Shown: piece after piece, positions 23,946 to 35,600 of the stretch | Layout: each line of letters opens with the position of its first letter | Position numbering within the stretch: the first letter of the stretch is position 1 | From: Macrotis lagotis | Taxonomy: Eukaryota; Chordata; Mammalia; Peramelemorphia; Peramelidae | Length of the DNA stretch: 64,000 nucleotides | Assembly: GCF_037893015.1 (NCBI RefSeq) | Contig: NC_133661.1 | Span: 188,192,809-188,256,808, forward strand | Direction of reading: 5' to 3' | Program-made: the position numbers and the translations under genes | Notes under the pieces: model-generated | The model's database searches: none | Told to the model about the DNA's origin: nothing | What the model saw: the letters and a program-made list of their open reading frames with translations, nothing else

Positions 23946-24644
23946 TCGTTGTAGGGGTGGGAAATCTCCCAAATTCTGGCTGTTGTCTTGGTAGTTGCTT
24001 GGGATAGAGAAAAGCTATTAAATTGCAGGATAGAATGCAATATTTATACATTATGAAATCCTAAAGGGAACTTACCTGTACTTACTAGTTCATCTGTATT
24101 TACTAGTTAGCTATTAAAATTGTGCTCAATTCTTACCTTTTGATTCATGCATGACAACATTCTGAGATGACAGACATCCACCATACATATTCATAGTGTT
24201 GAGGAGTTCCAGACAAGAATCATTGGTGACAATTCACATGAGGACAATGTAAAGGGATCATGCAGATGTCTGATCTATTTATCCCCTTTGTTTAAACTTT
24301 TAAGGAAAGAATTTACTAATCAGATGATCTAGCTTAAAAATATATAATTATAAAACTTCATTGCTTAATGGTTCAGTTGAGAATAAATAAGACAAGTCAT
24401 CTCAAAGTTAAATAGATATGGAAATAAGCAGGAAGGAAGTCAGATAGTCACTGTTAAAAGAAAAGTTTGTCTAGAAAGAGGATGACTTAGATTCTATCTT
24501 CTGATAAAGCACAGCTCCAATGTGTATTTAATCTAAGTAAAGAAGGATACACATTGTATTAAGAGGGCATTTTGTTGATAAAGTGAAATTATTTAAAATG
24601 AGATTGTCATCTCTGTCATTTACTAGGAAGAAGTAGCTGCCTAC
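23946..24644. other. Intergenic, nothing recognised
   Basis: AT-rich DNA without a convincing gene, SINE or LINE. Confidence 0.5.
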
Positions 24645-24828
24645 TTTTTTATTTTTATTTTAATTTTTAAAATTTCTTGCATGTTTTTTGGCAAGGCTAA
24701 TAGGGTTACGTTACTTGTCCAAGGTCACACAACTAGGTAATTATTAGGTATTTGAAGTAAAATTTGAACTCAGGTCCTTCTAACTTCAGAGTTTGTGCTC
24801 TATCCACTGTTCCACCTAGCTTCCCTAG
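24645..24828 (-). mobile_element. Marsupial SINE, antisense, diverged
   Basis: Antisense short SINE: GGCAAGGCTAATAGGGTTACG, CACACAACTAGGTAATTATT, head complement ending CCACCTAGCTTCCC. More diverged than its immediate neighbour, so older. Confidence 0.85.
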
Positions 24829-24829
24829 C

Positions 24830-24995
24830 AGCTTTTTTTTTTTTTTTTTAGGATTTTTGCAAGGCAAATGGAGCTAAGTGGCTTGCCCAAGGCCACACAG
24901 CTAGGTAATTATTAAGCGTCCGAGACCAGATTTGAACCCAGGTACTCTTGACTCCAAGGCCGGTGCTTTATCCACTACGCCACCTAGCCGCCCCA
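24830..24995 (-). mobile_element. Marsupial SINE, antisense, well preserved
   Basis: Directly abuts the older copy in the same orientation. It has a T-run tail, AAGTGGCTTGCCCAAGGCC, CACACAGCTAGGTAATTATT and head complement CACCTAGCCGCCCC. The target was apparently the end of the older SINE. Confidence 0.92.
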
Positions 24996-26200
24996 AGATA
25001 ATCCATTCTTAAACTAGCTGCTTTCTTTAAGAAACATTTTGAAGACTTCTTTAAGATACATTTTGAAGACTCCATTTACAGTATCTGTAATCTTAGACTT
25101 TAAAATCTAACCCTTAAAGTGACATATGACACTTAAAGATTTAGAAAGCACCTTGTCCACAATAGTTCTAATAGGCAGATATTTCAAGTATGATTATCAC
25201 CATTATACAGATTACAAAACTTAGATTCAGAGAGATTTGCTGATTCCATGAGACCACATAACTAGTAAATAGACTAACAGAGACTCTAACTTATGTCACT
25301 TCCAAATCCAGAATTCTTTCCAAGAAACCTGCCATGTACTAGTCATGATTCGAACAAGTATGTGCTTCTTGAATCTTCAAACAAATCAAGTCAACATATA
25401 GTTATAAAATCTGCATTGTGAAGATCAAATTAAAACTTTGATTAAATTGGTCAAGGAATTCTTGAAAATCTAAAGACTCTTTCAAACCTAAGGTTCATAT
25501 TGGTATTTTTATTACCTTCTACTCTAATAGGGGGAATTTTTTCACAGCTGGATCTATGTCATGCTCTAAGTATGAGTTTAATGATACTTTGCCTCTCTCC
25601 TTTGTAATAATAGGATTTGCAGTTTTATGTGTAATTTTTTGTATTCTACTATGTGTTGAAATGATTGTTTCATTTCTTATGCTCAGAATAAGATTTTATA
25701 AAGTTTTATTCTGGGGTGATTTGTAATCGAAATAAACATATAGATAGTTGTAGTATGTTATCTCATACATATTTTTCTATGTTTCTATGTATTCTGGATA
25801 ATGATTTCCTTATTCGTAAACTGAAAGATTGGACTACATAAACACTAACATTTTGTCCAGAGAGAAATTCTATGACTAACTGTCTGGACATCTTTCCTCA
25901 TAAGGAAGTTAACAAGCAATTCCTATTAAAACTCTTATAGAAGAGATATATAAATTCATTGCTTTAATTTGATAATAAAGAAATGGATAACATTTTTGTT
26001 TAAATAATGTTCAAATTTAAGGAATAGAAATTGCATTTGTAATTTCATTAGTACAGGAAGACCTTTATGAAAATATGTATCTAACTTTGCAGCCAGCAAA
26101 ACTCCCAATATGGAAACAGTTTTAAATGTAATTAGAAAAGTTTAACAAAATAATTAAAAATAAAATATAACATAGACAATGTTAATTTGTATTGCCCTTT
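24996..26200. other. Intergenic with one MIR (about 25165-25325)
   Basis: About 25165-25325 is an antisense MIR, recognisable from ATTATACAGATTACAAAACT, AGATTTGCTGATTCC and CACATAACTAGTAAATAG. The rest shows no gene. Confidence 0.55.
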
Positions 26201-26550
26201 TAGTCAATAGGTTCCAGCAGTTATTATTGACACCACAAAGAGGCTAACTGATTTGGCCAGGGTTGCCCTGAAAGTCTGCAGACTTTTGACCAATTCTTGC
26301 TTACTCCAGGACCATTCTACTGTACTTCTGTAAGGTACTAGACTTTTCATGAACTTATTAATGGAACTATTTGTTGCTATAGCTTTAGCCTTTTTGGTCT
26401 TAGCCTTATGTATTAAAGGAAGGAAAGCCCTCAGGCTTATGTCAGTAATATTTCCAAACATGAAAAAGTATTATGTATATATATTTCATGTAATGTTATG
26501 CACATATTCCTTTTACATTTTATCAATCACACAGGTCTTCTTGGCATTTT
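26201..26550. repeat. Unclassified diverged repeat, copy B (direct pair with 23.8 kb)
   Basis: The second member of the unclassified pair; about 26338-26530 aligns with 23741-23945. An 85-codon open frame on the minus strand (26204-26461; MFGNITDISLRAFLPLIH) partly corresponds in frame to a stretch in copy A (NIPDIILKTSILLRHK). I do not recognise the protein, and the frame may be chance. Confidence 0.45.
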
Positions 26551-26639
26551 GATATTTTATTTGCAACCTTAGATTACATCCTACAAATTTACTTAGTCAA
26601 ATAGAAACCATAGACCTTAGGCAGCTACAATCTATTTGC

Positions 26640-26735
26640 TTTAGAAATGTTACTTCATTTGATCCTCTCAACAATCCTGTGAAGTAGATGCTATTATCTC
26701 TATTTTACAGTTGAAGAAATTGTAGGGAAAACACT
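26640..26735 (-). mobile_element. MIR SINE fragment, antisense
   Basis: TTTGATCCTCTCAACAATCC, GTGAAGTAGATGCTATTATC and TATTTTACAGTTGAAGAAAT give the antisense MIR core. Ancient. Confidence 0.75.
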
Positions 26736-27490
26736 TCTTACTAATCTCTGACTCTACCTCAGTTTCTTTATCAGCAAAATGGCAAGAGCAGGATAGTCAG
26801 TGTGTGTGTGGGGGTGGTGATTTACTTGCTAATTAGACTCTGGAGGATAAAAGGCAGTCTGACATAGATGTATTCCTTTCAACTGATTACTTTCAAGGAG
26901 GAAATGTCCTTTTATCAGATCCTACAAGTAAAAAAGTGATGGAATTGACACAGATATGGGTCATGGTTTAGTAGCTGAAGTGGTTATCTTGAAATACAGA
27001 TGAGATCAAGGCTAAAAGAAACTGTCTGCTCTAAGAGGCTCCTAGGACAATGGGAAGGGAGAGTTAAAAGAGACTATGGTGTTTTGAAATTGTTTCTCAT
27101 ATGTGTGAATTTTAGGAAGGTTAGTATTTTCTGGTATGCTCACAGAGAGGAAGTCCTGAGCATCATTCAAACTGATTAATTTTAATGAAATGCCAAAGAT
27201 ATATAAAAGTGGATTGGTATGTTGCTAGAACATACCGTAGTATTTCTAGTCATATTTTTTTCCTGTCTTTTCCTAGGAGTAGAATTGACTGAGTGAAGAA
27301 AAAAATGTTTTTTGTTTCCTATTCCTCTATTTTTTTTCCTCTTGGGGCCCCAGTGATTCCTTAGCCCTGTGAATGATGAGCCATTATCCTCCACAATTCC
27401 ACATGGGATTACATCTCTGTTACTTTAAATGAGGATTTCTGGGTTTCCAGATTCTTTTGGTTTGGTTTTCTTGGTTGGCATCTCATAATC
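26736..27490. other. Intergenic, nothing recognised
   Basis: No gene. A TG/GGGGG-rich spot lies at about 26800-26820. The 70-codon minus frame at 27182-27394 has no recognisable content. Confidence 0.5.
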
Positions 27491-27496
27491 AAATTG

Positions 27497-27630
27497 AATT
27501 TGTTTTGAGGCAATTGGGATTAAGTGACTTGCCCAGAATCAAATAACTGGTATGTATCTGAGACAAGATTATCACTCAGATCCTCCTGATTCCAGGGCTG
27601 GTGCTCTCTCTACTGAGCCACTTCTCTGCC
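27497..27630 (-). mobile_element. Marsupial SINE or MIR-like SINE, antisense
   Basis: GAGGCAATTGGGATTAAGTG, CTTGCCCAGAATCAAATAAC and CCAGGGCTGGTGCTCTCTCTA are the antisense SINE blocks. Diverged. Confidence 0.75.
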
Positions 27631-27769
27631 ACTTTTAAGTTGATTCTTTAAGTTTGTCATGATATTTGAAAAATATATTCTTACCTTTACATATGCAAAA
27701 TGTATTAATTTATTTTTGCATGTGGGGTACATTTTGTACTTTAACATTTATTTCCATTCTCAATCTAGA

Positions 27770-27930
27770 ATGGTGAAAGGAATACAGCCTCTGAAGTCAA
27801 ATGATATAGATTCAAATCTTCACTCTGATGAGGGCAACCTCCATGGGTCTTAGTTTCCTCAACTGTAAAATGAAGGTGTTGTACTAGATGATCTCTGAGA
27901 TCCCTTCTAGCTTCCATTCTATAATTCTTA
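27770..27930 (+). mobile_element. MIR SINE, sense
   Basis: GATTCAAATCTTCACTCTGATG, TTAGTTTCCTCAACTGTAAA and GAGATCCCTTCTAGCTTC are tRNA-like B box, core and 3' blocks of MIR. Confidence 0.75.
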
Positions 27931-27994
27931 AATCTTAATCAAAAATAGAAAACCTAGGTTCTCAATTGATGAGTGATCTTCAGTGAAAAAACAG

Positions 27995-28210
27995 AGCAGA
28001 GCCAGGAGTAAGGAAGAAGAGTTTGAATTCAATGTCAAACATTTCCTAGCTGTGTGACTCTGGGCAAGTCATTCAAGTTCTGTCTTCTTCAGTTTCTTCA
28101 ACTATAAAATGAAAGTACTCAGGTCTGTTGTGAGGATAGAGAGAGAAGGTATGCCTACCATATAACAGATTATCTCATCCATAGTGAAAACCTAATAAAT
28201 ACTTTTTCCC
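27995..28210 (+). mobile_element. MIR-like SINE, sense
   Basis: GTTTGAATTCAATGTCAAAC, TAGCTGTGTGACTCTGGGCA, then CAGTTTCTTCAACTATAAAA and GTTGTGAGGATAGAGAGAG. This is the older mammalian MIR-type arrangement, although the first half resembles the marsupial SINE. Confidence 0.7.
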
Positions 28211-28306
28211 CTCTACCTTTTCTTTCCTTCCCTGATTCCAAGTAACCACCAAATCTAGAATATTAGACTGAAAATGATTGGCTCCTAGTTTTTATTCAAT
28301 ATTTCC

Positions 28307-28311
<5 letters not shown>

Positions 28312-28363
<52 letters not shown>
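28312..28363. repeat. (CT)n microsatellite
   Basis: About 26 uninterrupted TC/CT units roughly 0.6 kb upstream of the first olfactory receptor coding exon. Probably length-polymorphic. Confidence 0.97.
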
Positions 28364-28365
<2 letters not shown>

Positions 28366-28439
28366 CACTTAGAATTTTGAATGACCTTTAAAATAGCCAG
28401 GGTTAATAATAACTACACATTGAATATTGGATATTGGAT

Positions 28440-28630
28440 TTTAGGGTTCACAAACTGCTTTACATATATTTTCTCATTTGGCATTCCTGAGACCCTATGA
28501 GATAGGTAATATTTATCCCTATTTAGCATAGTAGGAAACAGGCTAACAGAGGTACCTAGCATAGTAAATATCTGAGATAGAATTAGAATTTAGGTTTTCC
28601 TGACTCCAAGTCAGTACTTTATCCACTTTG
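28440..28630 (-). mobile_element. MIR SINE, antisense
   Basis: ACAAACTGCTTTACATATAT, TTTTCTCATTTGGCATTCCTG, GATAGGTAATATTTATCCCT and a terminal head complement (CAGTACTTTATCCACTTTGC). A typical antisense MIR. Confidence 0.75.
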
Positions 28631-28916
28631 CAAATACATTTCATCAAGATGGAAAATAAAAGACATGCTACAGAAAAGAAGAGTCCCATTGAAGGAGGAC
28701 CCAATCCCTCTGAAAATTACCTCTTTTACTTTTAGATGGCTTTGAATTTTAAGAAGTTAAAAAGAATATTTCTTTTATATTAATCTGACTCTATGATTGG
28801 TTCAACTTCCATGAAATTTTCAATTTTATTTAGGCATTTATATTAGAAAGTGTTGTTTAATTTAAGGTTGTTTCCAACAATGTTCATTGTTATCTGTGAT
28901 ACTTATCAATCTCTAC

Positions 28917-28918
28917 AG
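28917..28918 (+). promoter_or_regulatory. Likely 3' splice site of the olfactory receptor 5' UTR intron
   Basis: A pyrimidine-leaning TATCAATCTCTACAG ends here, 29 bases before the ATG. Olfactory receptor genes usually splice non-coding 5' exons to a site just upstream of the coding exon. This site is inferred from sequence only. Confidence 0.5.
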
Positions 28919-28947
28919 GGTACTGGAATTTATCCACCTTGTTACCC

Positions 28948-29883
28948 ATGGAAGTAGCCAACAACGTTACTGAGTTTGTGTTCCTGGGGCTTTCTCAGGA
29001 TCCTAAGATGCAACTGATCTTCTTTGTCCTGTTCCTCCTCTTCTATAATGTGATTATAGTGGGAAATCTGCTCATTCTCCTCACAGTATGCTTTGAGTCA
29101 AAGCTCCACACTCCCATGTATTTTTTCCTAAGTAACCTCTCATTTGTGGACATTGCCTATTCATCAGCCACAGCCCCCAAAATGATTGCAGATTTCATCT
29201 CAGAGCGCAAGACTATATCCTACTGGGGCTGTGTAACTCAGATGTTTACCTTCCACTTCTTTGGCTGTGCTGAGATTTTTGTCCTGACAGTAATGGCATT
29301 TGACCGCTATGCTGCCATTTGCCAGCCACTACGCTATACCACCATCATGAGTGCCAATACCTGTGCTGTGCTGGCCCTATTGTCCTGGTTGGGTGCCCTG
29401 GGACACTCCTTTGTGCAAACCTTTCTAACTTTCCAACTTCCCTTCTGTGATGCTCAAGTCATTGATCATTATTTCTGTGATGTTCATCCTGTCCTCAAAC
29501 TTGCCTGTGCAGATACTACATTGGTGAACTTGCTCGTGGTGGCAAATAGTGGTCTCATCTCTCTGGGCTGCTTCCTCATTTTACTAGCCTCTTACACAGT
29601 AATTCTACTTAGCCTTCGGAAGCATTCTGCAGAGAGCCGGAAGAAAGCACTTTCCACCTGTGGCTCTCACTTGACTGTGGTAACCTTATTTTTTGTCCCA
29701 TGCATCTTCATCTACCTTCGCCCATCTACTACCTTCCCATTGGACAAGGCAGTCTCTGTGTTCTACACTACCATCACTCCAATGCTGAACCCCCTCATTT
29801 ACACCCTGAGGAATGAAGATGTGAAGAATGCCATGAAACGGTTATGGAGTCACATGGTTTTAGGGGAAGAAAAGAAAGGTTGA
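28948..29883 (+). CDS. Olfactory receptor, class II family 4 (OR4X/OR4B/OR4S-like), intact
   Basis: A complete 311-residue seven-transmembrane odorant receptor of normal length. It would detect odorants at olfactory sensory cilia and signal through the olfactory G protein (family knowledge). Visible marks: N-glycosylation sequon N6-V-T; GN at 39-40 in TM1; LHTPMYFFLSNLSFVDI at 53-69; extracellular-loop cysteines C95 and C177; [10 protein letters not shown] at 116-125 (intact DRY); SY at 215-216 in TM5; KALSTCGSH at 233-241; PMLNPLIY at 278-285, then RNEDVK. I start at the ATG at 28948. An in-frame TTG three codons upstream is not a credible start. Family 4 is clear from TEFVFLGLSQ, ERKTISYWGC and FCDVHPVLKLAC. 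The subfamily is uncertain because it resembles OR4X, OR4B, OR4S and OR4E proteins about equally. No stop or frameshift. A possible poly(A) signal, AATAAA, is at 30096-30101. Confidence 0.96.
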   Translation: MEVANNVTEFVFLGLSQDPKMQLIFFVLFLLFYNVIIVGNLLILLTVCFESKLHTPMYFFLSNLSFVDIAYSSATAPKMIADFISERKTISYWGCVTQMFTFHFFGCAEIFVLTVMAFDRYAAICQPLRYTTIMSANTCAVLALLSWLGALGHSFVQTFLTFQLPFCDAQVIDHYFCDVHPVLKLACADTTLVNLLVVANSGLISLGCFLILLASYTVILLSLRKHSAESRKKALSTCGSHLTVVTLFFVPCIFIYLRPSTTFPLDKAVSVFYTTITPMLNPLIYTLRNEDVKNAMKRLWSHMVLGEEKKG

Positions 29884-31884
29884 AATACAGTAGAATTACT
29901 GAAACATAGTACTGTTAGGAACCTTTAGAGGACAAATTACTCCATAATGAAGTGAGTCTATTGGTTCAAAAATTCTAGAAAATAATTTATACTCATAACA
30001 AATTTTGTGGTCCAAGAACTTTCTTTTCTACTCTATTATTGATGGGGGTTTTGTGAGGTAGAACTGGGTATAGACAAGACCTTTGAGAAGTCAGAAATAA
30101 AACAGTAAACTCCAAGAATTCTTTTCTCCCTGGGAACTATATTTTTCTTCAGTTTCAAAGATAAAGATATATTCATGAATCATTGACAGAGAGATGGAGA
30201 GCTTAAGGCTAAAGGGAACACTATATATTCTCTTTTCTACATAATAGATTCAAAATAAATAGTGATAGCACAGTGATTGTAATGAACAAGAAATTAAACT
30301 GTGTGACCATGTGGAACTTTTATTTGTATTTAAAATTTTAAACAGTTAAAATAAAGTGTGCCAGGTATACATTTTTTATTTGGTAATTTAAAATTTCAAT
30401 TCATAGATGAAATATTTTATTGAACATTGATATCTTTGAAACTGAATTTTTTTAAAATGTTAGTTGATTCAAAACAAAGAAAACATGAAAATAAAACATT
30501 ACATCAATGACTTAATAGTTGTCTCAATTGCACCTCTTATAGAAATTTCAGTTTTATTAAAAATCACTTGTGAAGTGATATTTTATAAATATCTGCTAAA
30601 CTTATTCTTAATGTTTAAAACTTTTTCTAACTACTAATATATCTATTGCTTCATGTTAAAAGAAATTTTTGGAATTAAAATTAATATAAAATATTCTTTG
30701 ATCAAAAATTAACTAGGAGAGATGGACAGATGTTACCATATTTTTATTGACCATGAATGGGTAAAGATAAATTTTGGTGAAGTGACTGAAAAATTTGCAT
30801 GAATTAAGATTTGAAACCATAAATTATAATGTTATTATTTATTACTGTGACAATGTTTATGTATAAATTTTTCTCTTATTCCAAAATTGCCATATGAAAT
30901 AAAAATTTATTTTTTTTCTTTATCACAAGGTAACATGTATTTTACTTTTTTATTGACATGATTACATAAACAAAGTTTGCTGGAAAAATCCTCTCTTTTT
31001 AGTTATTATTATTCATTTCATTTCAAAATTATTATGGAAAATAATTTTGTTGCATAGAGGAAGGTATTAAAAATAATCCACTGTGGTTGTTGAGGGCAGT
31101 TTACTTGTATTCATCAAGGGTAACTAGCTGTTATTTTATTATCTCTTTTCTTATCTTAGATATCAACTTGCTAGAAATAGTTTTTGTTCTGCCATTTCCA
31201 TTGTAAAAGTCATTCTTCTTGACAAAGAAAATTGAAACAAAATATGAATTGAGAAAATCTACTTTCTCTTTTTTCCTTAGTTATCACCATTCCACCCATG
31301 CTAATTAAAGTTTATATCACATCTTTGATCTTCATTTCCCCCCAATATATCTAAAATGTTGCCCCATAAATCAAACAACACCATTTTTGTTGTTCTTGGG
31401 TACCTTCACTATCCTTAGATCATTCTAAGCTCTACATTAAGATTTTACTCATGCCTCCCAATTAAGTGGAGAGTCAGACTATTCCTTGTAGATATTTTCA
31501 ACATCACTCTACCATTGTTACTCAGTAACTTCTCATTTTGAGGTTCATTCAATCCAAAATTATAATTAAATAAAGATTTTGGTAGCCAATAGATCTTTTC
31601 CTTTCCCCCTAATAATCTTTTGAAATAGACATAGTAGTGGTATTTTAGGTCAATGATTATTAGTTTAATATCTCTTTGAGCATAATTGATTTTCAAAATG
31701 ATTGGATCAATTAAGTGAGATTAATAGAATCAAGTGAAAAAATGAATTAATAAATAAACTGGGAGTTGGTTTTATGGAAAAAGATTGAAATACATAAAGT
31801 CCATTGATTCATTTGATTTGAAAAATAGAAGAAAATCCACTATTATCAAAACTGAAAAGAATGAATATACTAATTCTTTTGGAT
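29884..31884. other. Downstream intergenic DNA, nothing recognised
   Basis: This includes the likely 3' UTR of the receptor. It is AT-rich with several AATAAA motifs (30096, 30351 and others). I see no SINE, LINE or gene in it, which is unusual for this window. Confidence 0.55.
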
Positions 31885-32660
31885 AATTTTTATTTTATTT
31901 TTCCAATTACATGCAAAGATAGTTTTCAACATTCATCTTTTTGTAAATATTTGAGATCCACATTTTTTTCTACTACACTCCCTTATCTCCCCCCATCCCC
32001 TTACCAAGGCAGGGAACAATCTGACTAGGTTGTACATGTACAATCGTATTAAATATATTTCCATTTAATCATGTTGTGAAAGAAGAATCAGAAATAAAGG
32101 GAAAACATCATGAGAAAAGAAAGAAATAGAGCAAGTTTTAAAAAGTGAAAATAGTATGCTTTGATCTGCATTCAGATTCTATAGGTTTTTCTCTTAATGT
32201 GGACAGTAATTTCCTTCACAAGTCTTTTAAAATTTTTCTTGCTCACTAAACTGCTGAGAGCATCTAAGTACATTACAGTTGATCATCTCAAAATATTGCT
32301 GTCTTTCCAGGCTTTCCTGAAGTCCGGCTGCTCAGGATTTCTTACAAAACAATAATACTCATATTTCTTACAAAATGATAACATTCATATGCCACAGCTT
32401 GCTCAGTCACTTTCTAATGGAAGGGCATTCTTTCATTTTTTTGTCTTTCTCTTTTTGTCTTTTGCCATGACAAAAAGAACTTCTATAAATATTTTGGTAC
32501 ATGTGAGTGTTTTCTCCTCTTTAAAATTTTTTTTTGAATATAAACAGTAGTGATATTACTGGATCAAAAGGTAAGCATTATTTTATTGCCCTTTGGGTGC
32601 AATTCCAGAATGGTTGAATCAGTTTACAATTCCCCCAAGAATGCATTAGTGTATTAGTGA
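31885..32660 (-). mobile_element. Old L1 3' end, antisense
   Basis: Reads like the antisense 3' UTR of an older marsupial L1 subfamily (TTTCCAATTACATGCAAAGA, GGTTGTACATGTACAATCGT, GTATGCTTTGATCTGCATTC, CAGTTGATCATCTCAAAATA). It then runs into the ORF2 C-terminal end (CTTTGGGTGCAATTCCAGAA) up to about 32.66 kb. 5'-truncated. Confidence 0.7.
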
Positions 32661-35600
32661 TCCTACAATATGCTGCTTACAAGAAAAATAACTTGAAGCA
32701 GAGAGATACAAATAGAGTAAAGGCAAAATATATTTTGCTCCAACTAAAGTGAAAAAAAGCAGGGTTAGTGATCCTTATAACAGACAAAGCAGCTGCAAAA
32801 AATAAATATAATTTAAAGAGATAAGGAAGGAACTATATCCTCCTAACAGGCACCATAGACAATAAAGTAATTTTAATACTAAAAATGTATTCATCCAGTG
32901 GTATAGCATCTAAATACTTCAAGGAGAAGTTGAAAGAGCTACAGGAAGACAGAGACAGTAAAACTCTACTGGGGAGACCTCTACATCCTACTTTCAGATT
33001 TAGATAAACGTATTCATAAAATAAATAAGAAGCTAGTTAAGTAGGTAAACAGATTGTTAGAAAACTTAGATATGATAGACTTATGGAGGAAATTGAATGG
33101 GGACAGAAAGGAATGTATGTTTTTTCTGTAGTACCTGGCACTTCCACAAAAACTGACCATGTCCTAGGTCATAAAAACCCAATGATCAATTGCAGAAAGG
33201 CAGAAATAGTGAATACATCTTTCTCAGATCATGATGCAATTCAAATCATATGCAATATTGGGCCAAGGAGATAAAGATGCAAAAGCAATTGGAAATGAAA
33301 AATAGTGGATCAAACAGAAAATTATAGAAAGAATTAATTACTTCATCCTAGATAATGACAATAATGAAACAACATACCAAAACCTATCAGATTCACTCAA
33401 GGTAATTATCAGGGGATATATTATATCTTTAAATGCTTACAAGAATAAATTGGAGAAAGAGGAAATCAATGAACTAAATATGCAACTAAAAAAATTAAAG
33501 AACAAATTAAAACCCCCCAGTTAAATACCAAATTAGAAATTCTAAAAATTAAAGGAGAAATTAAAAAAAAGGAAAAGCAAGAAAATTATTGAACTCATAT
33601 ACAAAACCAAGAGTTGGCTTTATGAAAAACCAATAAAATTAATAAACCTCTTGTCAATTTGATTAAAAAAAGAAAAAAACCAAATTGTTAGTGTCATGAA
33701 TGAAAAAGCTGAACTCACCACCAATGAAGAAATTAAAGTAATAATTCAGAATTATTTTGGCCAACACTATGCCAAGAAATTTGATAATCTAAGTGAAATG
33801 GATAAATATTTACAAAAATATAAGTTTTCCAGGTTAAATGAAAAGCAAATTAAATACCTAAAAAACCCTACCTCAGAAAAAGAAATTCAAGAAGCCATTA
33901 TTGAACTCACTAAAAAAAGTCTCTAGGGTCAGATGCATTCACAAGTGATTTCTATCCAAAATTTAAGGAACCATTGATTCCAATTCTATATAAATTCTCT
34001 GGAAAAACAGATGAAGACAGAACTCTCCCTAACTCTTTCTATGACACAAATATGGTGCTGATACCTAAACCAGGAAGAGTTCAAACAGAAAAAAAAAATT
34101 GTAGGTCTATCTCCCTGATGAATATAGATGCAAAAATCTTAAATAATATCTTAGCAAAATGATTACAATTAGTTATCACTAGCATAATACACTACAAACA
34201 AGTAGGATTTATCTTATGAATGCAGGGTTGGTTCGACATTAGGATAATTGATAGTATTATTAATTATATCAATAACAAACCTATCAGAAATCATATGATT
34301 GTATCAATAGATGCTGAAAAAACTTTTGACAAAATATAGCACCTATTCCTACTAAAAACAATAGAGAGTATAGGAATAAATGGATTGTTTCTTAGAATAT
34401 TAAGTATTATCTATCAGAAACCATCAACAAGCATTATATACAATGGGGATAGGCTAGAGGTATTCCTAATAAGATCGGGGTGAAACAAGGATGCCCATTA
34501 TCACCATTACTATTCAATATTGTATTAGAAATGTTAGCTTCAGTAATAAGAGAAGAAAAATAAATTGAAGGAATTAGAATTCGGAAGGAAGATACAAAAC
34601 TTTCACTCTTTGCAGATGAAATGATGGTATAGCTAAAGAATCCAAAAACATCATCTAAAAAGCTACTAGAAACAATTAGCAAATTTAGCAAAGTTACAGG
34701 ATATAAAATAAACCTTCATAAATCCTCAACATTTCTATATATGACTAGCAAGATTTAGCAGAAAGTGCTAGAAAGAAAAATCCCATTTATTGTAACTTCA
34801 GGCAATTTAAAACACCTGGGAGTTTATCTGCCATGGCAGACTCCAAATCTTTTTGAAAATAATTACAAAACACTTCTCACACAAATAAAATCAGACTTAA
34901 ATAACTGGGCAAACATCAACTGCTCGTGTTTAGGTCGAGTTAACATAATAAAAATGACAATTCTAACGAAACTAAACAACTTGTTTAGTGCCCTACCATT
35001 GAAAATTCCAAAAAAATATTTTAATGAGTTATAAAAAGTTGTACATAAATTTATATGGAGAAATAAAAGGCCAAGAATTTCCAGGAATTAAATGAAAAAA
35101 AGTGCAAAAGAAGGTGGCTTAACCTTACCAGATCTAAAATTATTTTATAAAGCATAAGTCATCAAAATTGTCTGGTATTGACTAAGAAATACAGTGGTGA
35201 ATCAATGGAATAGACTAGGTTCAATAGCAGGAATTGATTATGGTAATCTGCTGTTTGATAAACCCAAAGAGTTCAGGTACTGGGACAAAAATTCCCTCTT
35301 TGATAAAATGTTTTGGGAAAATTGGAAGTTAGTATGGAAGAAACTTGGATTAGACAAACAGCTCACTCCCTATACCAAGATAAGACCAAAATGGATACAA
35401 GATTTAGACATAAAAAATAATATTAAAAGCAAGCTAGGAGATCAAGGAATAGTTTACCTATCAGATCCATGGAAAGGGAAGCACTTTGGGACCAAGGAAG
35501 AGATGGAAAACATCATTAAAATCAAACTAGATAATTTGGATTACATTAAATTAAAAAGATTTTGCACAGACAAAAACCACTGTAACCAAGATTTAAAGAA

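Noticed and set aside
28939-28947. Start of the first olfactory receptor at a TTG codon
   Set aside because: The first ATG in frame at 28948 gives the standard N terminus. TTG initiation is not expected in a vertebrate receptor.
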